37,059 bases of DNA, from the NCBI RefSeq assembly GCF_001550155.1, contig NZ_LRUF01000012.1, positions 1 to 37,059 of the forward strand. Direction: 5' to 3'. Shown piece by piece: positions 1 through 13,146 of this stretch. A program made the position numbers and the translations under genes. The DNA comes from Pseudoalteromonas arabiensis (lineage in GTDB: Bacteria; Pseudomonadota; Gammaproteobacteria; Enterobacterales; Alteromonadaceae). Numbering within the stretch: position 1 is the first letter of the stretch; every line of letters starts with the position of its first letter. The notes under the pieces were generated by a model. It was not told where the DNA came from, searched no databases, and saw only the letters and a program-made list of their open reading frames with translations.

Positions 1-3
1 CAT

Positions 4-30
4 TAAAAAAGGCCGCCTAAGCGACCTTTT
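4..30 (-). terminator. Rho-independent terminator after tuf
   Basis: On the minus strand a 9-bp stem (AAAGGTCGC with GCGGCCTTT) closes a TTAG loop and runs into a T tract. One pair is a G-U wobble that forms only in the minus-strand RNA; on the plus strand it would be a C-A mismatch. This supports termination of the tuf transcript rather than of a gene entering from the left. It implies the str operon ends here and is not co-transcribed with whatever follows. Confidence 0.8.
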
Positions 31-55
31 TCACAGTGTTACTGCAATCTGTAGA

Positions 56-1240
56 TTATTCTACGATTGTAGCTACAACACCAGCACCAACTGTACGGCC
101 ACCTTCACGGATAGCGAAGCGTAAACCTTCGTCCATCGCGATTGGAGCGATTAGCTCTACAGTCATCTTGATGTTGTCACCAGGCATTACCATTTCAACG
201 CCGTCTGGTAACTGTACGTCACCTGTTACGTCAGTTGTACGGAAGTAGAACTGTGGACGGTAACCTTTGAAGAATGGCGTGTGACGACCACCTTCATCTT
301 TAGAAAGTACGTATACTTCTGAAGTGAACTTCGTGTGTGGAGTGATTGAACCAGGCTTCGCTAGTACTTGACCACGTTCAACGTCTTCACGCTTAGTACC
401 ACGTAGAAGTGCACCGATGTTCTCACCCGCACGACCTTCGTCTAGAAGCTTACGGAACATCTCAACACCTGTACACGTTGTCTTCGTAGTTTCTTTGATA
501 CCTACGATTTCAACTTCGTCATTCACGTTGATGATACCAGCTTCAACACGGCCAGTTACAACTGTACCACGACCTTGGATTGAGAATACGTCTTCGATAG
601 GCATGATGAATGGCTTATCGATGTCACGCTCTGGCTCTGGGATGTAAGAATCTAGTGCTTCTGCAAGCTCAACGATTTTGTCTTCCCACTCTTTCTCGCC
701 TTCTAACGCTTTAAGCGCAGAACCTTGGATTAGTGGTAAGTCATCACCTGGGAAGTCGTACTCAGAAAGAAGTTCACGAACTTCCATCTCAACTAGCTCA
801 AGTAGCTCTTCGTCGTCAACCATGTCACATTTGTTCATGAATACGATGATGTAAGGTACACCAACCTGACGAGAAAGTAGGATGTGCTCACGAGTTTGTG
901 GCATAGGACCGTCAGTCGCAGCAACTACTAGGATTGCGCCGTCCATTTGAGCAGCACCTGTGATCATGTTTTTAACATAATCGGCGTGTCCTGGACAGTC
1001 TACGTGTGCGTAGTGACGAGTTGGTGTATCGTACTCAACGTGTGAAGTTGAGATTGTGATACCACGCTCACGCTCTTCTGGAGCGTTATCGATTGATGCG
1101 AAGTCTTTCGCTACACCACCGTATACTTTTGCAAGTACGTTAGTGATTGCTGCAGTTAGGGTAGTTTTACCGTGGTCAACGTGGCCGATTGTACCTACGT
1201 TTACGTGCGGTTTTACGCGTTCAAACTTTTCTTTTGCCAT
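56..1240 (-). CDS. tuf: Elongation factor Tu
   Basis: GTPase that delivers aminoacyl-tRNA to the ribosomal A site in the cytoplasm. The 394-residue product has the usual family length. The P-loop GHVDHGKT is at about residues 19-26, the switch 1 segment [11 protein letters not shown] follows, then DCPGHADY and the NKCD guanine-specificity motif near residue 136. The beta-barrel domains 2 and 3 follow, ending in [11 protein letters not shown]. It is the last gene of rpsL-rpsG-fusA-tuf, 60 nt after fusA, with a terminator directly downstream. Many gammaproteobacteria carry a second copy (tufB) before secE; that position here has none, so any second copy must be elsewhere. Confidence 0.98.
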   Translation of the reverse strand: MAKEKFERVKPHVNVGTIGHVDHGKTTLTAAITNVLAKVYGGVAKDFASIDNAPEERERGITISTSHVEYDTPTRHYAHVDCPGHADYVKNMITGAAQMDGAILVVAATDGPMPQTREHILLSRQVGVPYIIVFMNKCDMVDDEELLELVEMEVRELLSEYDFPGDDLPLIQGSALKALEGEKEWEDKIVELAEALDSYIPEPERDIDKPFIMPIEDVFSIQGRGTVVTGRVEAGIINVNDEVEIVGIKETTKTTCTGVEMFRKLLDEGRAGENIGALLRGTKREDVERGQVLAKPGSITPHTKFTSEVYVLSKDEGGRHTPFFKGYRPQFYFRTTDVTGDVQLPDGVEMVMPGDNIKMTVELIAPIAMDEGLRFAIREGGRTVGAGVVATIVE

Positions 1241-1300
1241 CTTAAAAAATTCCTATAAAGAAATTAACGCCTGACCCACTATTGGGCCAGACAAGCTAAA

Positions 1301-3415
1301 TCATGTAACAGCGCGAGCTGCAATTATTGCATCTGCAACATTCTTCGCGGCTTCTGCATACTTTAAGAACTCCATAGAGTACGATGCACGGCCTTGTGTT
1401 GCAGATCGCAGATCAGTTGCATAACCAAACATTTCAGAAAGTGGTACTTGCGCATTAATTTGCTTAAGACCACCAAATGCTTCTTCCATGCCTTCGATCA
1501 TGCCGCGGCGACGATTTAAGTCACCAACTACATCACCCATGTTTTCTTCAGGAGTGATAACTTCAACCTTCATTACTGGTTCCAGAAGAGCAGGATTTGC
1601 TTCAAGCGCACCTTTCTTCATCGCCATTGAACCTGCAATCTTAAATGCCATCTCATTCGAGTCTACATCATGGAATGAACCATCAAATAGAGTCGCCTTG
1701 ACGCCAAGTAATGGGTAGCCTGCCAGCACACCTTGAGTCATTTGCTCTTGGATGCCTTTATCTACCGCAGGGATGTATTCCTTAGGAACCGCACCACCAA
1801 CGATTTCGTTAACGAACTCGTAAGTTGGCGCTTCATCTTCCGAAATATCCATCGGTTCAAGTTTAAGCCAGACGTGACCATATTGACCACGACCACCTGA
1901 TTGACGTACGAACTTTCCTTCAACTTCAACAGCTGAGCGGATAGCTTCACGGTATGCTACCTGCGGCTTACCAACGTTACATTCAACACTGAATTCACGT
2001 TTCATACGGTCGACAATGATATCAAGGTGAAGTTCACCCATACCAGAAATAATAGTCTGGCCTGATTCTTCGTCAGTTTGTACGCGAAAAGACGGATCTT
2101 CTGCAGCTAGTTTACCCAGCGCAATCCCCATCTTATCTTGGTCAGCGATTGTGCGAGGCTCAACCGCAACAGAGATAACTGGCTCTGGGAACTCCATACG
2201 CTCAAGCGTAATGATTGAGTTCGGATCACACAGTGTTTCACCTGTTGTTACGTCTTTAAGACCAATAGCCGCCGCGATGTCGCCTGCGTAGACTACTTTG
2301 ATCTCTTCACGTGAGTTTGAATGCATCTGAACGATACGACCAAGTCGCTCACGCTTACTTTTAACTGGGTTATATACCGCGTCACCCTGTTTAACTGTAC
2401 CAGAGTAAACACGGAAGAAGGTCAAGGTGCCAACGAACGGGTCTGTCGCAATCTTAAAAGCAAGTGCGGCAAACGGTGCGTTGTCATCAGCAGGACGTTC
2501 TTCCTCAGTACCATCTTCAACGATACCTTGGATTTGTTTCACTTGTGTTGGTGCAGGCATATATTCAATAACAGCATCAAGCACAGCTTGAACACCCTTA
2601 TTTTTAAATGCACTACCACACGTCATGGGAACAATTTCGTTTGCTAATGTGCGCTGACGTAAAGCGGCTTTAATTTCAGCTTCAGTCAGGTCTTCACCTT
2701 CTAAGTATTTTTCCATCAGTTCTTCAGATGCTTCAGCTGCACTCTCAACTAAGTGAGAACGCCATTCTTCAGCTAATTCCTGAAGGTCTGCCGGAATAGC
2801 CTCATAAGTGAAAGTCATTCCCTGGTCTTCTTCATTCCAGTTAATGGCTTTCATCTTGATAAGGTCTATAACACCTTTAAAGTCGTCTTCAGCCCCAATT
2901 GGAAGCTGAATTGGAACAGGCGTTGCTCCAAGACGAGATTCCACCTGCTCTACAACCGTTAAGAAGTCAGCGCCTGTGCGATCCATTTTATTTACGAAGA
3001 TCATTCTCGGAACTTCGTATTTGTTCGCTTGACGCCAGACTGTCTCAGTTTGCGGCTGTACACCAGATGAAGCACAAAGAACAACTACCGCACCATCTAG
3101 TACGCGTAAAGAACGCTCTACTTCGATAGTGAAATCTACGTGTCCTGGCGTATCAATAATATTGATACGATGGTCGTCAAATTGAGCGTCCATCCCTTTC
3201 CAGAAACACGTTGTTGCAGCAGAAGTGATTGTGATACCACGCTCTTGTTCCTGCTCCATCCAATCCATAGTTGCAGCGCCATCATGTACTTCACCGATCT
3301 TATGAGAAAGACCCGTGTAGAACAGAACTCGTTCTGTTGTGGTGGTTTTGCCTGCATCTACGTGAGCACAAATACCAATATTACGGTAACGCTCAAGTGG
3401 AGTTGTACGTGCCAT
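1301..3415 (-). CDS. fusA: Elongation factor G
   Basis: Ribosomal translocase GTPase, also used with ribosome recycling factor in splitting ribosomes. The product has 704 residues, the normal length of bacterial EF-G. The P-loop AHVDAGKT is at residues 17-24, followed by [13 protein letters not shown] (switch), DTPGHVDF and NKMDRTGAD. Domains II to V follow, including the conserved [10 protein letters not shown] segment of domain IV. The stop codon is TGA. It lies 27 nt after rpsG in the str operon. This is the housekeeping FusA1 type, since it sits between rpsG and tuf. Confidence 0.98.
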   Translation of the reverse strand: MARTTPLERYRNIGICAHVDAGKTTTTERVLFYTGLSHKIGEVHDGAATMDWMEQEQERGITITSAATTCFWKGMDAQFDDHRINIIDTPGHVDFTIEVERSLRVLDGAVVVLCASSGVQPQTETVWRQANKYEVPRMIFVNKMDRTGADFLTVVEQVESRLGATPVPIQLPIGAEDDFKGVIDLIKMKAINWNEEDQGMTFTYEAIPADLQELAEEWRSHLVESAAEASEELMEKYLEGEDLTEAEIKAALRQRTLANEIVPMTCGSAFKNKGVQAVLDAVIEYMPAPTQVKQIQGIVEDGTEEERPADDNAPFAALAFKIATDPFVGTLTFFRVYSGTVKQGDAVYNPVKSKRERLGRIVQMHSNSREEIKVVYAGDIAAAIGLKDVTTGETLCDPNSIITLERMEFPEPVISVAVEPRTIADQDKMGIALGKLAAEDPSFRVQTDEESGQTIISGMGELHLDIIVDRMKREFSVECNVGKPQVAYREAIRSAVEVEGKFVRQSGGRGQYGHVWLKLEPMDISEDEAPTYEFVNEIVGGAVPKEYIPAVDKGIQEQMTQGVLAGYPLLGVKATLFDGSFHDVDSNEMAFKIAGSMAMKKGALEANPALLEPVMKVEVITPEENMGDVVGDLNRRRGMIEGMEEAFGGLKQINAQVPLSEMFGYATDLRSATQGRASYSMEFLKYAEAAKNVADAIIAARAVT

Positions 3416-3442
3416 ATGATCCTCTTAAAGGTTAAGGGCAGA

Positions 3443-3931
<489 letters not shown>

Positions 3932-4010
3932 TCAGGTTTGCTCTTTTAGAGTCAATACCCAAAACAATTAATTTAAAAATTTAGTGCTTGGCCTTACTAA
4001 CGGAGAACCA

Positions 4011-4385
4011 TTAGCCCTTAGGGCGTTTAGCACCGTATTTAGAACGAGCTTGACGACGGTCGCTAACGCCTGCACAGTCAAGTGCACCACGTACAGTGTG
4101 GAAACGCACACCTGGTAAGTCTTTAACACGACCACCACGGATTAGGATTACACTGTGCTCTTGTAGGTTGTGGCCTTCACCACCAATGTATGATGTTACT
4201 TCGAAACCGTTAGTTAAACGAACACGCGCTACTTTACGTAATGCAGAGTTTGGTTTCTTAGGTGTAGTTGTATATACACGAGTACATACACCACGCTTTT
4301 GCGGACACGCTTTAAGCGCAGCTGAGTTACTTTTAGTAACCTTGCTACGACGTGGCTTACGCACTAGCTGGTTAATAGTTGCCAT
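4011..4385 (-). CDS. rpsL: 30S ribosomal protein S12
   Basis: Decoding-centre protein of the small subunit. The 124-residue product contains [12 protein letters not shown] and [20 protein letters not shown]. The two positions classically changed in streptomycin-resistant mutants (the lysine in PKKPNS, residue 43 here, and the lysine in GGRVKDLPG) are both lysine, so the sequence predicts a wild-type, streptomycin-sensitive S12. It is the first gene of the str operon. A terminator for rpoC read-through and a separate sigma70-like promoter lie immediately upstream. Confidence 0.97.
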   Translation of the reverse strand: MATINQLVRKPRRSKVTKSNSAALKACPQKRGVCTRVYTTTPKKPNSALRKVARVRLTNGFEVTSYIGGEGHNLQEHSVILIRGGRVKDLPGVRFHTVRGALDCAGVSDRRQARSKYGAKRPKG

Positions 4386-4420
4386 TTAAATAGCTCCTGA
4401 AATTAAAATTACTACTGAAA

Positions 4421-4488
4421 AAATAAAAAAATCCGCCCTGTTTACATGCTCGTTACAAAACGTGCAGGCAAATGGGTGGCGGAATTTT
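4421..4488 (-). terminator. Terminator between rpoC and rpsL
   Basis: On the minus strand TTCCGCC (complement of 4478-4484) pairs with GGCGGA (complement of 4432-4437), enclosing a smaller internal stem (CCTG with CAGG). The stem is followed by seven T, one A and six T (complement of about 4418-4431). This long U tract marks a strong intrinsic terminator for transcripts reading out of rpoC. The upstream arm overlaps the -10 hexamer of the next promoter, so transcripts started there would lack that arm. Confidence 0.7.
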
Positions 4489-4512
4489 AATGAGCAAAGT
4501 TTAACCTGTCAA
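4484..4512 (-). promoter_or_regulatory. Sigma70-type promoter for rpsL-rpsG-fusA-tuf
   Basis: On the minus strand a perfect -35 TTGACA (complement of 4507-4512) and a -10 TAAAAT (complement of 4484-4489) are separated by exactly 17 nt. The expected start is near 4477, about 90 nt before the rpsL start codon. It would give the str genes a supply independent of the rpoBC transcript. No other site this close to consensus was seen between rpoC and rpsL. Confidence 0.7.
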
Positions 4513-4521
4513 CCTTAACTC

Positions 4522-4552
4522 ATCGTAAGGCAGCAGATAACTGCCTTACGAT
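4522..4552. repeat. Perfect 12-bp inverted repeat downstream of rpoC
   Basis: Arms ATCGTAAGGCAG (4522-4533) and CTGCCTTACGAT (4541-4552) with a 7-nt loop lie just after the rpoC stop codon. No T run follows on either strand, so it is not a classic terminator on its own. It may protect the 3' end of rpoBC mRNA or be a processing site. Confidence 0.6.
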
Positions 4553-4578
4553 TACTTAATCTATTGATTAAGCTGAGA

Positions 4579-7500
4579 TTATTGGTTTCCAGAGATATCA
4601 GCATTAAGTGCGTCAGTAAGTGCTTGAGTTGCCTCTTCAGCGCTTACTGTTTGCTCTTCGATGATTTCACCTTGCTTGCGACGATTCAAACGGTCTTGGT
4701 GATACGCAAAGCCAGTACCAGCTGGGATCAGACGACCCACGATTACGTTCTCTTTCAGACCACGAAGTTCATCGCTCTTACCATTTACAGCTGCTTCAGT
4801 TAGGACACGAGTTGTCTCCTGGAATGAAGCTGCAGAAATGAAAGATTCTGTTGCAAGTGACGCTTTAGTGATACCCATTAACTGGATTTCAAACTTCGCT
4901 GGGATCTTACCTTGTTTCTCAAGTTCACGGTTCGCGATGTTAACGCGTGCCACTTCAACTTGTTCACCGGCTAAGAACTCAGTGTCACCGCCGTCAAGAA
5001 TGATACATTTACGTAGCATCTGACGAATAATTGTCTCAATGTGCTTGTCATTGATCTTAACGCCTTGCAAGCGGTAAACCTCTTGCACTTCGTTAACGAT
5101 GTAGTTAGCTACATGAGTTACACCACGTAGGCGTAAGATGTCATGTGGTGACTCAGGACCATCGGCGATAACCTCACCTTTAGACACTTGCTCACCTTCG
5201 AACACGTTAAGTTGACGCCATTTAGGGATCATCTCTTCGTATGCGTCACCCTCAGCTGGCGTGATTACAAGACGCTTCTTACCTTTCGTTTCTTTACCGA
5301 AGCTGATTGTACCTGTGATTTCTGCAAGGATTGCAGGATCTTTCGGCTTACGTGCTTCGAATAAGTCAGCTACGCGAGGTAGACCACCCGTGATATCACG
5401 AGTCTTCGAACCTTCTTGCGGAATACGTGCAAGTACGTCACCTGGGTTTGCAGTTGCGCCGTCTGTTACTTCAATCGTGGTGAATGAAGGTAGACGTGTT
5501 TCTTGCAGACCACGCTCATCGCTTTCGATGATTAGTTTCGGCTCTTTCGCATTCGCTTTACCTAGGTCTTTAACAACCACACGTGTTAAACCAGTTAACT
5601 CGTCTGTTTGTGCTTCGGTATTTGAGTCATCAATATCGCTGAATGAGATTTTTGACTTGTGCTCAAGAACAATTGGGTGACTATGCGGGTCCCAAGTAGC
5701 AACAATGTCGTTACCTTGAACTTCTGCATTATCTTGTACTGTTAACACCGCACCGTAAGGTACTTTATAACGCTCTTTCTCACGACCGAAGCTATCAATG
5801 ATAGTGATCTCTGTTGAACGAGACGTGATAACAATCTTACCGTCTGTGTTTAATACGTACTTCGCATTGTGTAACTTCAATGTACCGTTAGTTTTAACTT
5901 GTACACTGTTTTCAGCAGATGCTCGAGACGCCGCACCACCGATGTGGAAGGTACGCATCGTAAGCTGTGTACCCGGCTCACCGATTGATTGTGCCGCGAT
6001 AACACCTACTGACTCACCTGGGTTGATGATATGGCCACGTGCAAGGTCACGACCGTAACACTTAGCACATACACCAAAGTCATTATCACAGGTGATAACT
6101 GAACGAACGCGTACTTCATCCACTGAGTGCTCTTCTAAAAGATCACACAGTTTTTCGTCAAGCATAATGTTACGCTCAACAAGTACTTCGTTCGTACCAG
6201 GAATAACAACATCTTCAGCAACAACACGACCAAGTACACGCTCGCGAAGTGCTTCTACAACGTCACCACCTTCGATAAGCGGTTTCATTGTTAAGCCATC
6301 TTCTGTGCCACAATCGTCTTCATTGATTACTAAGTCTTGTGCAACGTCTACTAGACGACGCGTTAAGTAACCCGAGTTTGCTGTTTTAAGTGCTGTATCG
6401 GCAAGACCTTTACGCGCACCGTGCGTCGAGATGAAGTACTGTAGTACGTTTAGACCTTCACGGAAGTTCGCCGTGATTGGTGTCTCGATGATTGAACCAT
6501 CTGGACGTGCCATTAGACCACGCATACCCGCTAGCTGACGGATCTGAGCGGCGCTACCACGGGCACCTGAATCGGCCATCATAAACACTGAGTTAAATGA
6601 AGATTGCTCTTCTTCTTCGCCTTTCGCGTTGATTACAGTATCTTTTGATAAGTTCGCCATCATCTCACGTGATAAGTTTTCATTTACACGTGACCAGATA
6701 TCGATAACTTTGTTGTACTTTTCACCAGCCGTTACAAGACCTGATTGGAATTGTTGGTTGATTTCAGTAACTTCAGCTTCTGCTGATTCAATGATTTCTG
6801 CTTTAACCGGTGGGATAACTAAGTCATCGATACCGATTGAAACACCTGACTTCATCGCGTAGTGGAAACCGGTATACATTACTTGGTCAGCAAAGATAAC
6901 TGTATCTTTAAGACCTAGACGACGGTAACACTCGTTTAATAAGCCAGAAATTTGTTTCTTACCTAGGGCTTGGTTGATTAGCTCAAACGGCATGCCTTTT
7001 GGTAGGATGAGTGAAAGAATCGCACGACCTACTGTTGTTTCAACAATAGATACTTGCTCAACTGCATCACCCTCTTCAGTACTAACTGTCTCGCTGATAC
7101 GTACTTTTACGCGTGCATGTAACTCAGCGTTACCGCTGCGGTATGCTTTTTCAGCTTCTTTAGGATCTTTAAATACAGTACCTTCGCCTTTCGCATTAAT
7201 GCGATCACGAGTCATGTAATAAAGACCTAATACAACGTCCTGTGAAGGAACGATGATTGGCTCACCATTCGCTGGAGATAGGATGTTGTTAGTAGACATC
7301 ATTAGAGCACGTGCTTCTAACTGTGCTTCAAGCGTTAACGGTACGTGTACCGCCATTTGGTCACCATCGAAGTCAGCGTTGTACGCCGCACAAACTAATG
7401 GATGTAAATGGATCGCTTTACCTTCGATAAGCACAGGTTCGAACGCTTGGATACCCAAACGGTGAAGTGTTGGTGCACGGTTAAGTAATACTGGATGTTC

Positions 7501-8751
7501 ACGAATTACTTCGTCTAATACATCCCATACCTCTGCCACTTCACGCTCAACCATCTTCTTCGCAGCTTTGATAGTCGTAGCCATGCCGCGACGCTCTAGT
7601 TTGCCGTAGATAAATGGTTTGAATAGCTCAAGTGCCATCTTCTTAGGAAGACCACACTGGTGTAGTTTAAGCGTAGGACCCACTGTGATTACAGAACGGC
7701 CTGAGTAATCTACACGTTTACCAAGTAAGTTCTGACGGAAACGACCTTGCTTACCTTTGATCATATCAGCAAGCGATTTAAGAGGACGTTTGTTAGAACC
7801 TGTGATCGCACGGCCGCGACGACCGTTATCAAGTAGCGCATCTACCGCTTCTTGTAACATACGTTTTTCGTTGCGTACGATAATGTCTGGTGCTGCTAAA
7901 TCTAATAGACGCTTAAGACGGTTATTACGGTTAATAACACGACGGTATAGGTCATTCAGATCAGAAGTCGCAAAACGACCACCATCTAGTGGTACTAATG
8001 GACGTAGATCAGGTGGCAGTACTGGAAGTACAGTCATGATCATCCACTCAGGGTTGTTGCCTGACTGGTGGAACGATTCCATTAATTTAAGACGTTTAGT
8101 GATCTTCTTACGCTTCGTTTCAGAGTTAATTGTTGGTAACTCTTCACGCATTTCAGCAATTAATTGGCCAAGATCAAGTTCACGAAGCAAGTCTAAAACT
8201 GCTTCAGCACCCATCTTCGCTTCAAACTCATCACCGTGCTCTTCTAGTGCATCTAGGTACTCTTCTTCACCTAAAAGCTGACCACGCTCAAGCGTTGTCA
8301 TACCCGGCTCAGTTACAACGAATGATTCGAAGTAAAGTACGCGTTCGATGTCACGAAGTGTCATGTCTAGCATTAAGCCGATACGTGACGGTAATGATTT
8401 TAAGAACCAAATGTGCGCAACTGGGCTCGCAAGCTCAATGTGACCCATACGGTCACGACGCACTTTAGTTAGCGTTACTTCAACGCCACACTTTTCACAA
8501 ATAACACCACGGTGCTTAAGGCGCTTATATTTACCACATAAACACTCATAATCTTTCACTGGGCCGAAAATACGGGCACAGAATAAGCCGTCGCGCTCAG
8601 GCTTGAAAGTACGGTAGTTGATTGTCTCAGGTTTCTTTACTTCACCGTATGACCATGAACGAACCATATCTGGCGAAGCAAGACCAATGCGAATTGCATC
8701 GAATTCTTCGGTCTTATTTTGTTGCTTCAGAAACTTAAGTAAGTCTTTCAC
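4579..8751 (-). CDS. rpoC: RNA polymerase beta' subunit
   Basis: Largest catalytic subunit of RNA polymerase. The product has 1390 residues, slightly shorter than the 1407 of E. coli. Visible landmarks are the N-terminal zinc site [19 protein letters not shown], the catalytic magnesium loop [12 protein letters not shown], the second zinc cluster around [11 protein letters not shown], and the trigger-loop region [11 protein letters not shown]. The start codon is GTG (complement of 8749-8751), preceded by AGGAG with 7-nt spacing; E. coli rpoC also starts with GTG. It is 97 nt downstream of rpoB, with two hairpins in the gap. Confidence 0.98.
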   Translation of the reverse strand: MKDLLKFLKQQNKTEEFDAIRIGLASPDMVRSWSYGEVKKPETINYRTFKPERDGLFCARIFGPVKDYECLCGKYKRLKHRGVICEKCGVEVTLTKVRRDRMGHIELASPVAHIWFLKSLPSRIGLMLDMTLRDIERVLYFESFVVTEPGMTTLERGQLLGEEEYLDALEEHGDEFEAKMGAEAVLDLLRELDLGQLIAEMREELPTINSETKRKKITKRLKLMESFHQSGNNPEWMIMTVLPVLPPDLRPLVPLDGGRFATSDLNDLYRRVINRNNRLKRLLDLAAPDIIVRNEKRMLQEAVDALLDNGRRGRAITGSNKRPLKSLADMIKGKQGRFRQNLLGKRVDYSGRSVITVGPTLKLHQCGLPKKMALELFKPFIYGKLERRGMATTIKAAKKMVEREVAEVWDVLDEVIREHPVLLNRAPTLHRLGIQAFEPVLIEGKAIHLHPLVCAAYNADFDGDQMAVHVPLTLEAQLEARALMMSTNNILSPANGEPIIVPSQDVVLGLYYMTRDRINAKGEGTVFKDPKEAEKAYRSGNAELHARVKVRISETVSTEEGDAVEQVSIVETTVGRAILSLILPKGMPFELINQALGKKQISGLLNECYRRLGLKDTVIFADQVMYTGFHYAMKSGVSIGIDDLVIPPVKAEIIESAEAEVTEINQQFQSGLVTAGEKYNKVIDIWSRVNENLSREMMANLSKDTVINAKGEEEEQSSFNSVFMMADSGARGSAAQIRQLAGMRGLMARPDGSIIETPITANFREGLNVLQYFISTHGARKGLADTALKTANSGYLTRRLVDVAQDLVINEDDCGTEDGLTMKPLIEGGDVVEALRERVLGRVVAEDVVIPGTNEVLVERNIMLDEKLCDLLEEHSVDEVRVRSVITCDNDFGVCAKCYGRDLARGHIINPGESVGVIAAQSIGEPGTQLTMRTFHIGGAASRASAENSVQVKTNGTLKLHNAKYVLNTDGKIVITSRSTEITIIDSFGREKERYKVPYGAVLTVQDNAEVQGNDIVATWDPHSHPIVLEHKSKISFSDIDDSNTEAQTDELTGLTRVVVKDLGKANAKEPKLIIESDERGLQETRLPSFTTIEVTDGATANPGDVLARIPQEGSKTRDITGGLPRVADLFEARKPKDPAILAEITGTISFGKETKGKKRLVITPAEGDAYEEMIPKWRQLNVFEGEQVSKGEVIADGPESPHDILRLRGVTHVANYIVNEVQEVYRLQGVKINDKHIETIIRQMLRKCIILDGGDTEFLAGEQVEVARVNIANRELEKQGKIPAKFEIQLMGITKASLATESFISAASFQETTRVLTEAAVNGKSDELRGLKENVIVGRLIPAGTGFAYHQDRLNRRKQGEIIEEQTVSAEEATQALTDALNADISGNQ

Positions 8752-8780
8752 CTTAGCTCTCCTGTCGGAGGTTAATCTTG

Positions 8781-8841
8781 AGGGCGAACCAATCGCCCCT
8801 ACATTCTATTCGGCCTAACAGGTGCGGCTTACGCCGCACCT
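8781..8841 (-). other. Two hairpins in the rpoB-rpoC spacer
   Basis: The spacer contains AGGGCGA...TCGCCCT (about 8781-8799) and a perfect 9-bp hairpin AGGTGCGGC-TTAC-GCCGCACCT (8820-8841). Neither is followed by a T tract on the minus strand, so they should not end transcription. They are better read as mRNA stability or processing structures between rpoB and rpoC. Confidence 0.5.
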
Positions 8842-8848
8842 AAATGGC

Positions 8849-11800
8849 TTAATTTTCTTCCAACTCGATGTTGATACCCAGTGAGCGGATTTCTTTCAAC
8901 AATACGTTGAACGATTCTGGCATACCTGGTTCCATCTTATGGTTACCATCTACGATGTTCTTATACATCTTAGTACGACCGTTCACGTCATCCGATTTCA
9001 CTGTTAGCATTTCTTGTAGAGTATATGCAGCACCGTATGCTTCTAGTGCCCACACCTCCATCTCACCGAAACGCTGGCCACCGAACTGCGCTTTACCACC
9101 CAGCGGCTGCTGAGTAACAAGGCTGTAAGAACCAGTTGAACGTGCGTGCATCTTGTCATCAACCAAGTGGTTAAGCTTCAGCATGTACATGTAACCAACA
9201 GTTACTTGACGTTCGAACTGATCGCCAGTACGGCCATCATAAAGTGTAACTTGACCGCTTCTTGGATAACCACCAAGCTCAAGTAAGTCTTTGATTTCGC
9301 TTTCACGAGCACCATCAAAGGCTGGAGTTGCGATCGGTAAACCACCTTTCAAGTTTTCAGCTAAGCGACGAACTTCATCATCAGAGAACGAGTCGATATC
9401 GACTTTCTGACGACAATCACCTAATTCGTAAACTTTCTTAACGAAGCTACGGATTTCGTGCAGTTCACGCTGCTCTTTCATCATTTCTTCTAAGCGCTCA
9501 CCCACACCACGTGCAGCAAGACCCATGTGTGTTTCTAGGATCTGACCGATGTTCATACGTGATGGTACACCTAGCGGGTTCAGAACGATGTCTACCGTAC
9601 GACCTTTGTCATCGTATGGCATATCTTCTACTGGTACGATAGTCGAGATAACACCTTTGTTACCGTGACGACCCGCCATCTTATCACCCGGTTGGATACG
9701 ACGTTTAACAGCTAGGTATACTTTAACAATCTTAAGTACGCCTGGTGCTAAGTCATCACCTTGAGTGATCTTACGACGTTTGTTTTCAAACTTCTTATCG
9801 TATTCAGCTTTAAGCTCATCGTACTGAGCGGCTAGTTGCTCAAGCTCAGCTTGCTTGTCTTCTTCAGCAAGGCTTTGAGTAAGCAGCTTTTCAGCATTTA
9901 GTGATGCAATTGAATCTGCGTTCAGACCAGCGTCAACAAGTAACTTACGAGCACGGTCTAATACACCGGCTTCTAAGATACGGAACTCTTCATTGAAGTC
10001 TTTCTTCGCTTCGCGAAGCTGCATGTCTTCAACTTCTAACGCACGCTTATCTTTTTCAACACCGTCACGGGTGAAAACTTGTACGTCGATTACAGTACCC
10101 GTTACAGAGTTTGGTACACGTAAAGAGCTGTCTTTAACGTCTGACGCTTTCTCACCGAAGATAGCACGTAGTAGCTTTTCTTCTGGCGTTAATTGCGTTT
10201 CGCCTTTCGGAGTCACTTTACCTACTAGGATATCGCCGCCTTTCACTTCAGCGCCGATATAAACAACGCCTGATTCATCAAGCTTGCCTAGTGCAGACTC
10301 ACCCACGTTAGGGATATCTGCCGTGATCTCTTCAGGACCTAATTTAGTATCACGTGCGATACATTGTAGTTCTTGAATGTGGATAGTCGTTAGACGATCT
10401 TCTTGAACTACACGCTCTGATAATAGGATTGAATCCTCGAAGTTATAACCATTCCATGGCATGAATGCCACGCGAAGGTTTTGACCTAGTGCTAAATCAC
10501 CTAAGTCAGTCGAAGGACCATCTGCTAATACGTCACCACGTGTTACCGGCTCACCAACCATACACGTTGGCTTTTGGTTAATACATGTATTTTGGTTTGA
10601 GCGTGTGTATTTAGTAAGGTTGTAAATATCGATGCCCGCTTCACCAGGGATACGCTCATCTTCATGTACATTTACAACGATGCGGCTCGCATCCGCATAC
10701 ATTACTTCACCACCACGCTTAGCAACGATCGTTACACCAGAATCTTTCGCTAGTGTAAGCTCAATACCTGTACCTACTAGCGGTTTGTCCGCAATAAGCG
10801 TTGGTACAGCTTGACGTTGCATGTTTGAACCCATCAATGCACGGTTAGCATCATCGTGTTCTAAGAACGGGATAAGTGCGGCCGCTACAGAGATCACCTG
10901 CTGTGGTGATACGTCCATATATTGCTGGTCCATTTTGCCCATAAAGGTTGATTCACCTTTGTGGCGACATGGAATGAGTTCATCAACAAACTCATTGTTG
11001 TCGTTCAAGTTTGAGTTCGCCTGAGCGATAACAAACTGACCTTCTTCAATGGCTGATAAATAATCTACTTCATCAGTTACGACACCGTTTACCACTTTAC
11101 GGTAAGGTGTTTCTAAGAAACCATAGTCGTTAGTACGTGCGTACGTAGACAATGAGTTAATTAGACCGATGTTTGGACCCTCAGGCGTTTCGATTGGACA
11201 TACACGACCATAGTGAGTTACGTGAACGTCTCGTACTTCGAAGCCGGCGCGTTCACGTGTTAAACCACCCGGACCTAATGCAGAAATACGACGCTTGTGC
11301 GTTACTTCTGAAAGCGGGTTATTTTGGTCCATGAACTGTGACAACTGAGATGAACCAAAGAACTCTTTAACGGCTGCCGAAATAGGCTTAGCGTTAATAA
11401 GATCTTGTGGCATTACCGCATCAAGGTCACCTAAGCTTAAACGCTCACGTACAGCACGCTCAACACGTACTAGACCAACGCGGAATTGGTTCTCAGCCAT
11501 TTCGCCAACACTACGGATACGGCGGTTGCCTAAGTGGTCGATATCATCAACATCGCCAACACCGTTACGAATAGCGATAAGCACTTTCATAACAGCTACG
11601 ATGTCTTCTTTCGATAATGTGCCAGGGCCTGTATCTGAGTCATAACCTACACGGCTATTGAACTTCATACGACCTACTGTTGATAGATCATAACGCTCTT
11701 CAGAGAAGAACAAGTTATCAAACAAGGCTTCAGCCGCGTCTTTCGTCGGTGGCTCACCTGGGCGCATCATGCGATAAATTTCTACTAATGCTTCTAAACG

Positions 11801-12874
11801 GTTGCTTGTTGTGTCGATACGTAATGTATCTGACATGTAGGCGCCGCTGTCCACTTCGTTGATATATAATGTATCAATCTTAGTGTGACCTGCTTTAACC
11901 AATTCAGCCATTAGCTCAAGTGATAGCTCATCATTCGCGTTAGCGATGATCTCACCCGTTGATTCGTCAACATAGTTTTTAGCTACAACACGACCAATGA
12001 TGTACTCATGCGGTACTTCTAATTGGTTAATACCTTTTTTCTCGATGTTCTTGATGTGACGCGCAGTAATACGACGACCCGCTTCAACAAGGACTTCACC
12101 GTCTTCGCCTTTGATATCAAAAGCGGCAGTTTCACCGCGTAAACGTGAAGGTACAAGTTCCATAAGAACTTTACCGTCAGTTACTTCAAACGCAGTGGTA
12201 TCGAAGAAGATATCTAGGATTTCTTCCGTAGAGAACTCTAGAGCACGTAAGATAATTGACGCCGGTAATTTACGACGACGGTCAATACGTACATATAGGT
12301 TATCTTTTGCATCAAACTCGAAGTCTAACCATGAACCACGGTAAGGAATTACACGCGCGTTATAAAGTACTTTACCTGACGAGTGAGTTTTACCGCGGTC
12401 GTTATCAAAGAATACACCAGGGCTACGGTGTAGCTGAGAAACGATAACACGCTCTGTACCATTGATTACAAAGGTACCGGTATCAGTCATGAGCGGAATT
12501 TCGCCCATGTAAACTTCTTGCTCTTTTATGTCTTTAACTGTGCCTGGTGCTTCTTTGTCCATCACCACAAGACGCAATTTTACGCGAAGTGGAGCAGAAT
12601 AAGTCACACCGCGAATTTGACATTCTTTTACATCGAATACTGGCTCACCAATACGATAACTGACGTATTGTAGCTCAGAATTTCCCGAGTAGCTTTTGAT
12701 CGGAAACACAGAACGGAAAGCAGCTTCCAAACCGTGATCGCCATCAGCGTCAGGGACTAAGAATTTTTTAAACGATTCTAACTGCGTCGACAGTAAGAAA
12801 GGTATATCCAAAACTTGTGGACGTTTACCAAAATCCTTACGGATACGTTTCTTTTCAGAATAAGAGTAAGCCAT
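8849..12874 (-). CDS. rpoB: RNA polymerase beta subunit
   Basis: Catalytic-core subunit and target of rifampicin. The product has 1341 residues (E. coli 1342). The rifampicin region reads [20 protein letters not shown] and [11 protein letters not shown]. It matches the sensitive E. coli form except for valine in place of isoleucine in LSEVTHK, so no resistance change is seen. [29 protein letters not shown] and [13 protein letters not shown] are present. The start ATG is at 12872-12874 on the minus strand. The spacer to rplL holds an attenuator-like hairpin. Confidence 0.98.
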   Translation of the reverse strand: MAYSYSEKKRIRKDFGKRPQVLDIPFLLSTQLESFKKFLVPDADGDHGLEAAFRSVFPIKSYSGNSELQYVSYRIGEPVFDVKECQIRGVTYSAPLRVKLRLVVMDKEAPGTVKDIKEQEVYMGEIPLMTDTGTFVINGTERVIVSQLHRSPGVFFDNDRGKTHSSGKVLYNARVIPYRGSWLDFEFDAKDNLYVRIDRRRKLPASIILRALEFSTEEILDIFFDTTAFEVTDGKVLMELVPSRLRGETAAFDIKGEDGEVLVEAGRRITARHIKNIEKKGINQLEVPHEYIIGRVVAKNYVDESTGEIIANANDELSLELMAELVKAGHTKIDTLYINEVDSGAYMSDTLRIDTTSNRLEALVEIYRMMRPGEPPTKDAAEALFDNLFFSEERYDLSTVGRMKFNSRVGYDSDTGPGTLSKEDIVAVMKVLIAIRNGVGDVDDIDHLGNRRIRSVGEMAENQFRVGLVRVERAVRERLSLGDLDAVMPQDLINAKPISAAVKEFFGSSQLSQFMDQNNPLSEVTHKRRISALGPGGLTRERAGFEVRDVHVTHYGRVCPIETPEGPNIGLINSLSTYARTNDYGFLETPYRKVVNGVVTDEVDYLSAIEEGQFVIAQANSNLNDNNEFVDELIPCRHKGESTFMGKMDQQYMDVSPQQVISVAAALIPFLEHDDANRALMGSNMQRQAVPTLIADKPLVGTGIELTLAKDSGVTIVAKRGGEVMYADASRIVVNVHEDERIPGEAGIDIYNLTKYTRSNQNTCINQKPTCMVGEPVTRGDVLADGPSTDLGDLALGQNLRVAFMPWNGYNFEDSILLSERVVQEDRLTTIHIQELQCIARDTKLGPEEITADIPNVGESALGKLDESGVVYIGAEVKGGDILVGKVTPKGETQLTPEEKLLRAIFGEKASDVKDSSLRVPNSVTGTVIDVQVFTRDGVEKDKRALEVEDMQLREAKKDFNEEFRILEAGVLDRARKLLVDAGLNADSIASLNAEKLLTQSLAEEDKQAELEQLAAQYDELKAEYDKKFENKRRKITQGDDLAPGVLKIVKVYLAVKRRIQPGDKMAGRHGNKGVISTIVPVEDMPYDDKGRTVDIVLNPLGVPSRMNIGQILETHMGLAARGVGERLEEMMKEQRELHEIRSFVKKVYELGDCRQKVDIDSFSDDEVRRLAENLKGGLPIATPAFDGARESEIKDLLELGGYPRSGQVTLYDGRTGDQFERQVTVGYMYMLKLNHLVDDKMHARSTGSYSLVTQQPLGGKAQFGGQRFGEMEVWALEAYGAAYTLQEMLTVKSDDVNGRTKMYKNIVDGNHKMEPGMPESFNVLLKEIRSLGINIELEEN

Positions 12875-13074
12875 GGGGTTCCTCAGCTTGCTGATCTTTG
12901 ACCCGACCTGTTCTTGTAAGAACAGACTTAACTGGCATCTATGCCAAGATATACAACATTAAATTGTTGTTCTATTTTGCTCTGTCACTTTCAATACCAA
13001 AAAAGGTAACAACTTGAAAATAAAGAGAAAACTAGATTTTATTTGCGCTACAGGATTGCATCGCTCCATAGCGC

Positions 13075-13104
13075 AAAAAGGCCGGTGATTAAATAATCAC
13101 CAGC
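13075..13104 (-). terminator. rplL-rpoB attenuator (partial terminator)
   Basis: On the minus strand GCTGGTGATT and AATCACCGGC form a 10-bp stem with one U-G wobble and an ATTT loop, followed by CTTTTTG. In E. coli a partial terminator in the same gap lowers rpoBC expression relative to the ribosomal proteins, and this hairpin is placed to do the same. Smaller hairpins at 13108-13125 and 13132-13145, and a dyad GCGCTA/TAGCGC around 13046-13074, lie on either side. Confidence 0.7.
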
Positions 13105-13146
13105 CCTTGCCTGATTACTCAGGCAGCGAACCTAGCGTAAGCTAGA

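Noticed and set aside
5261..8281. Long open frames on the plus strand opposite rpoC
   Set aside because: They lie fully antisense to a highly conserved essential gene, have no ribosome-binding sites and read as low-complexity mirror translations.
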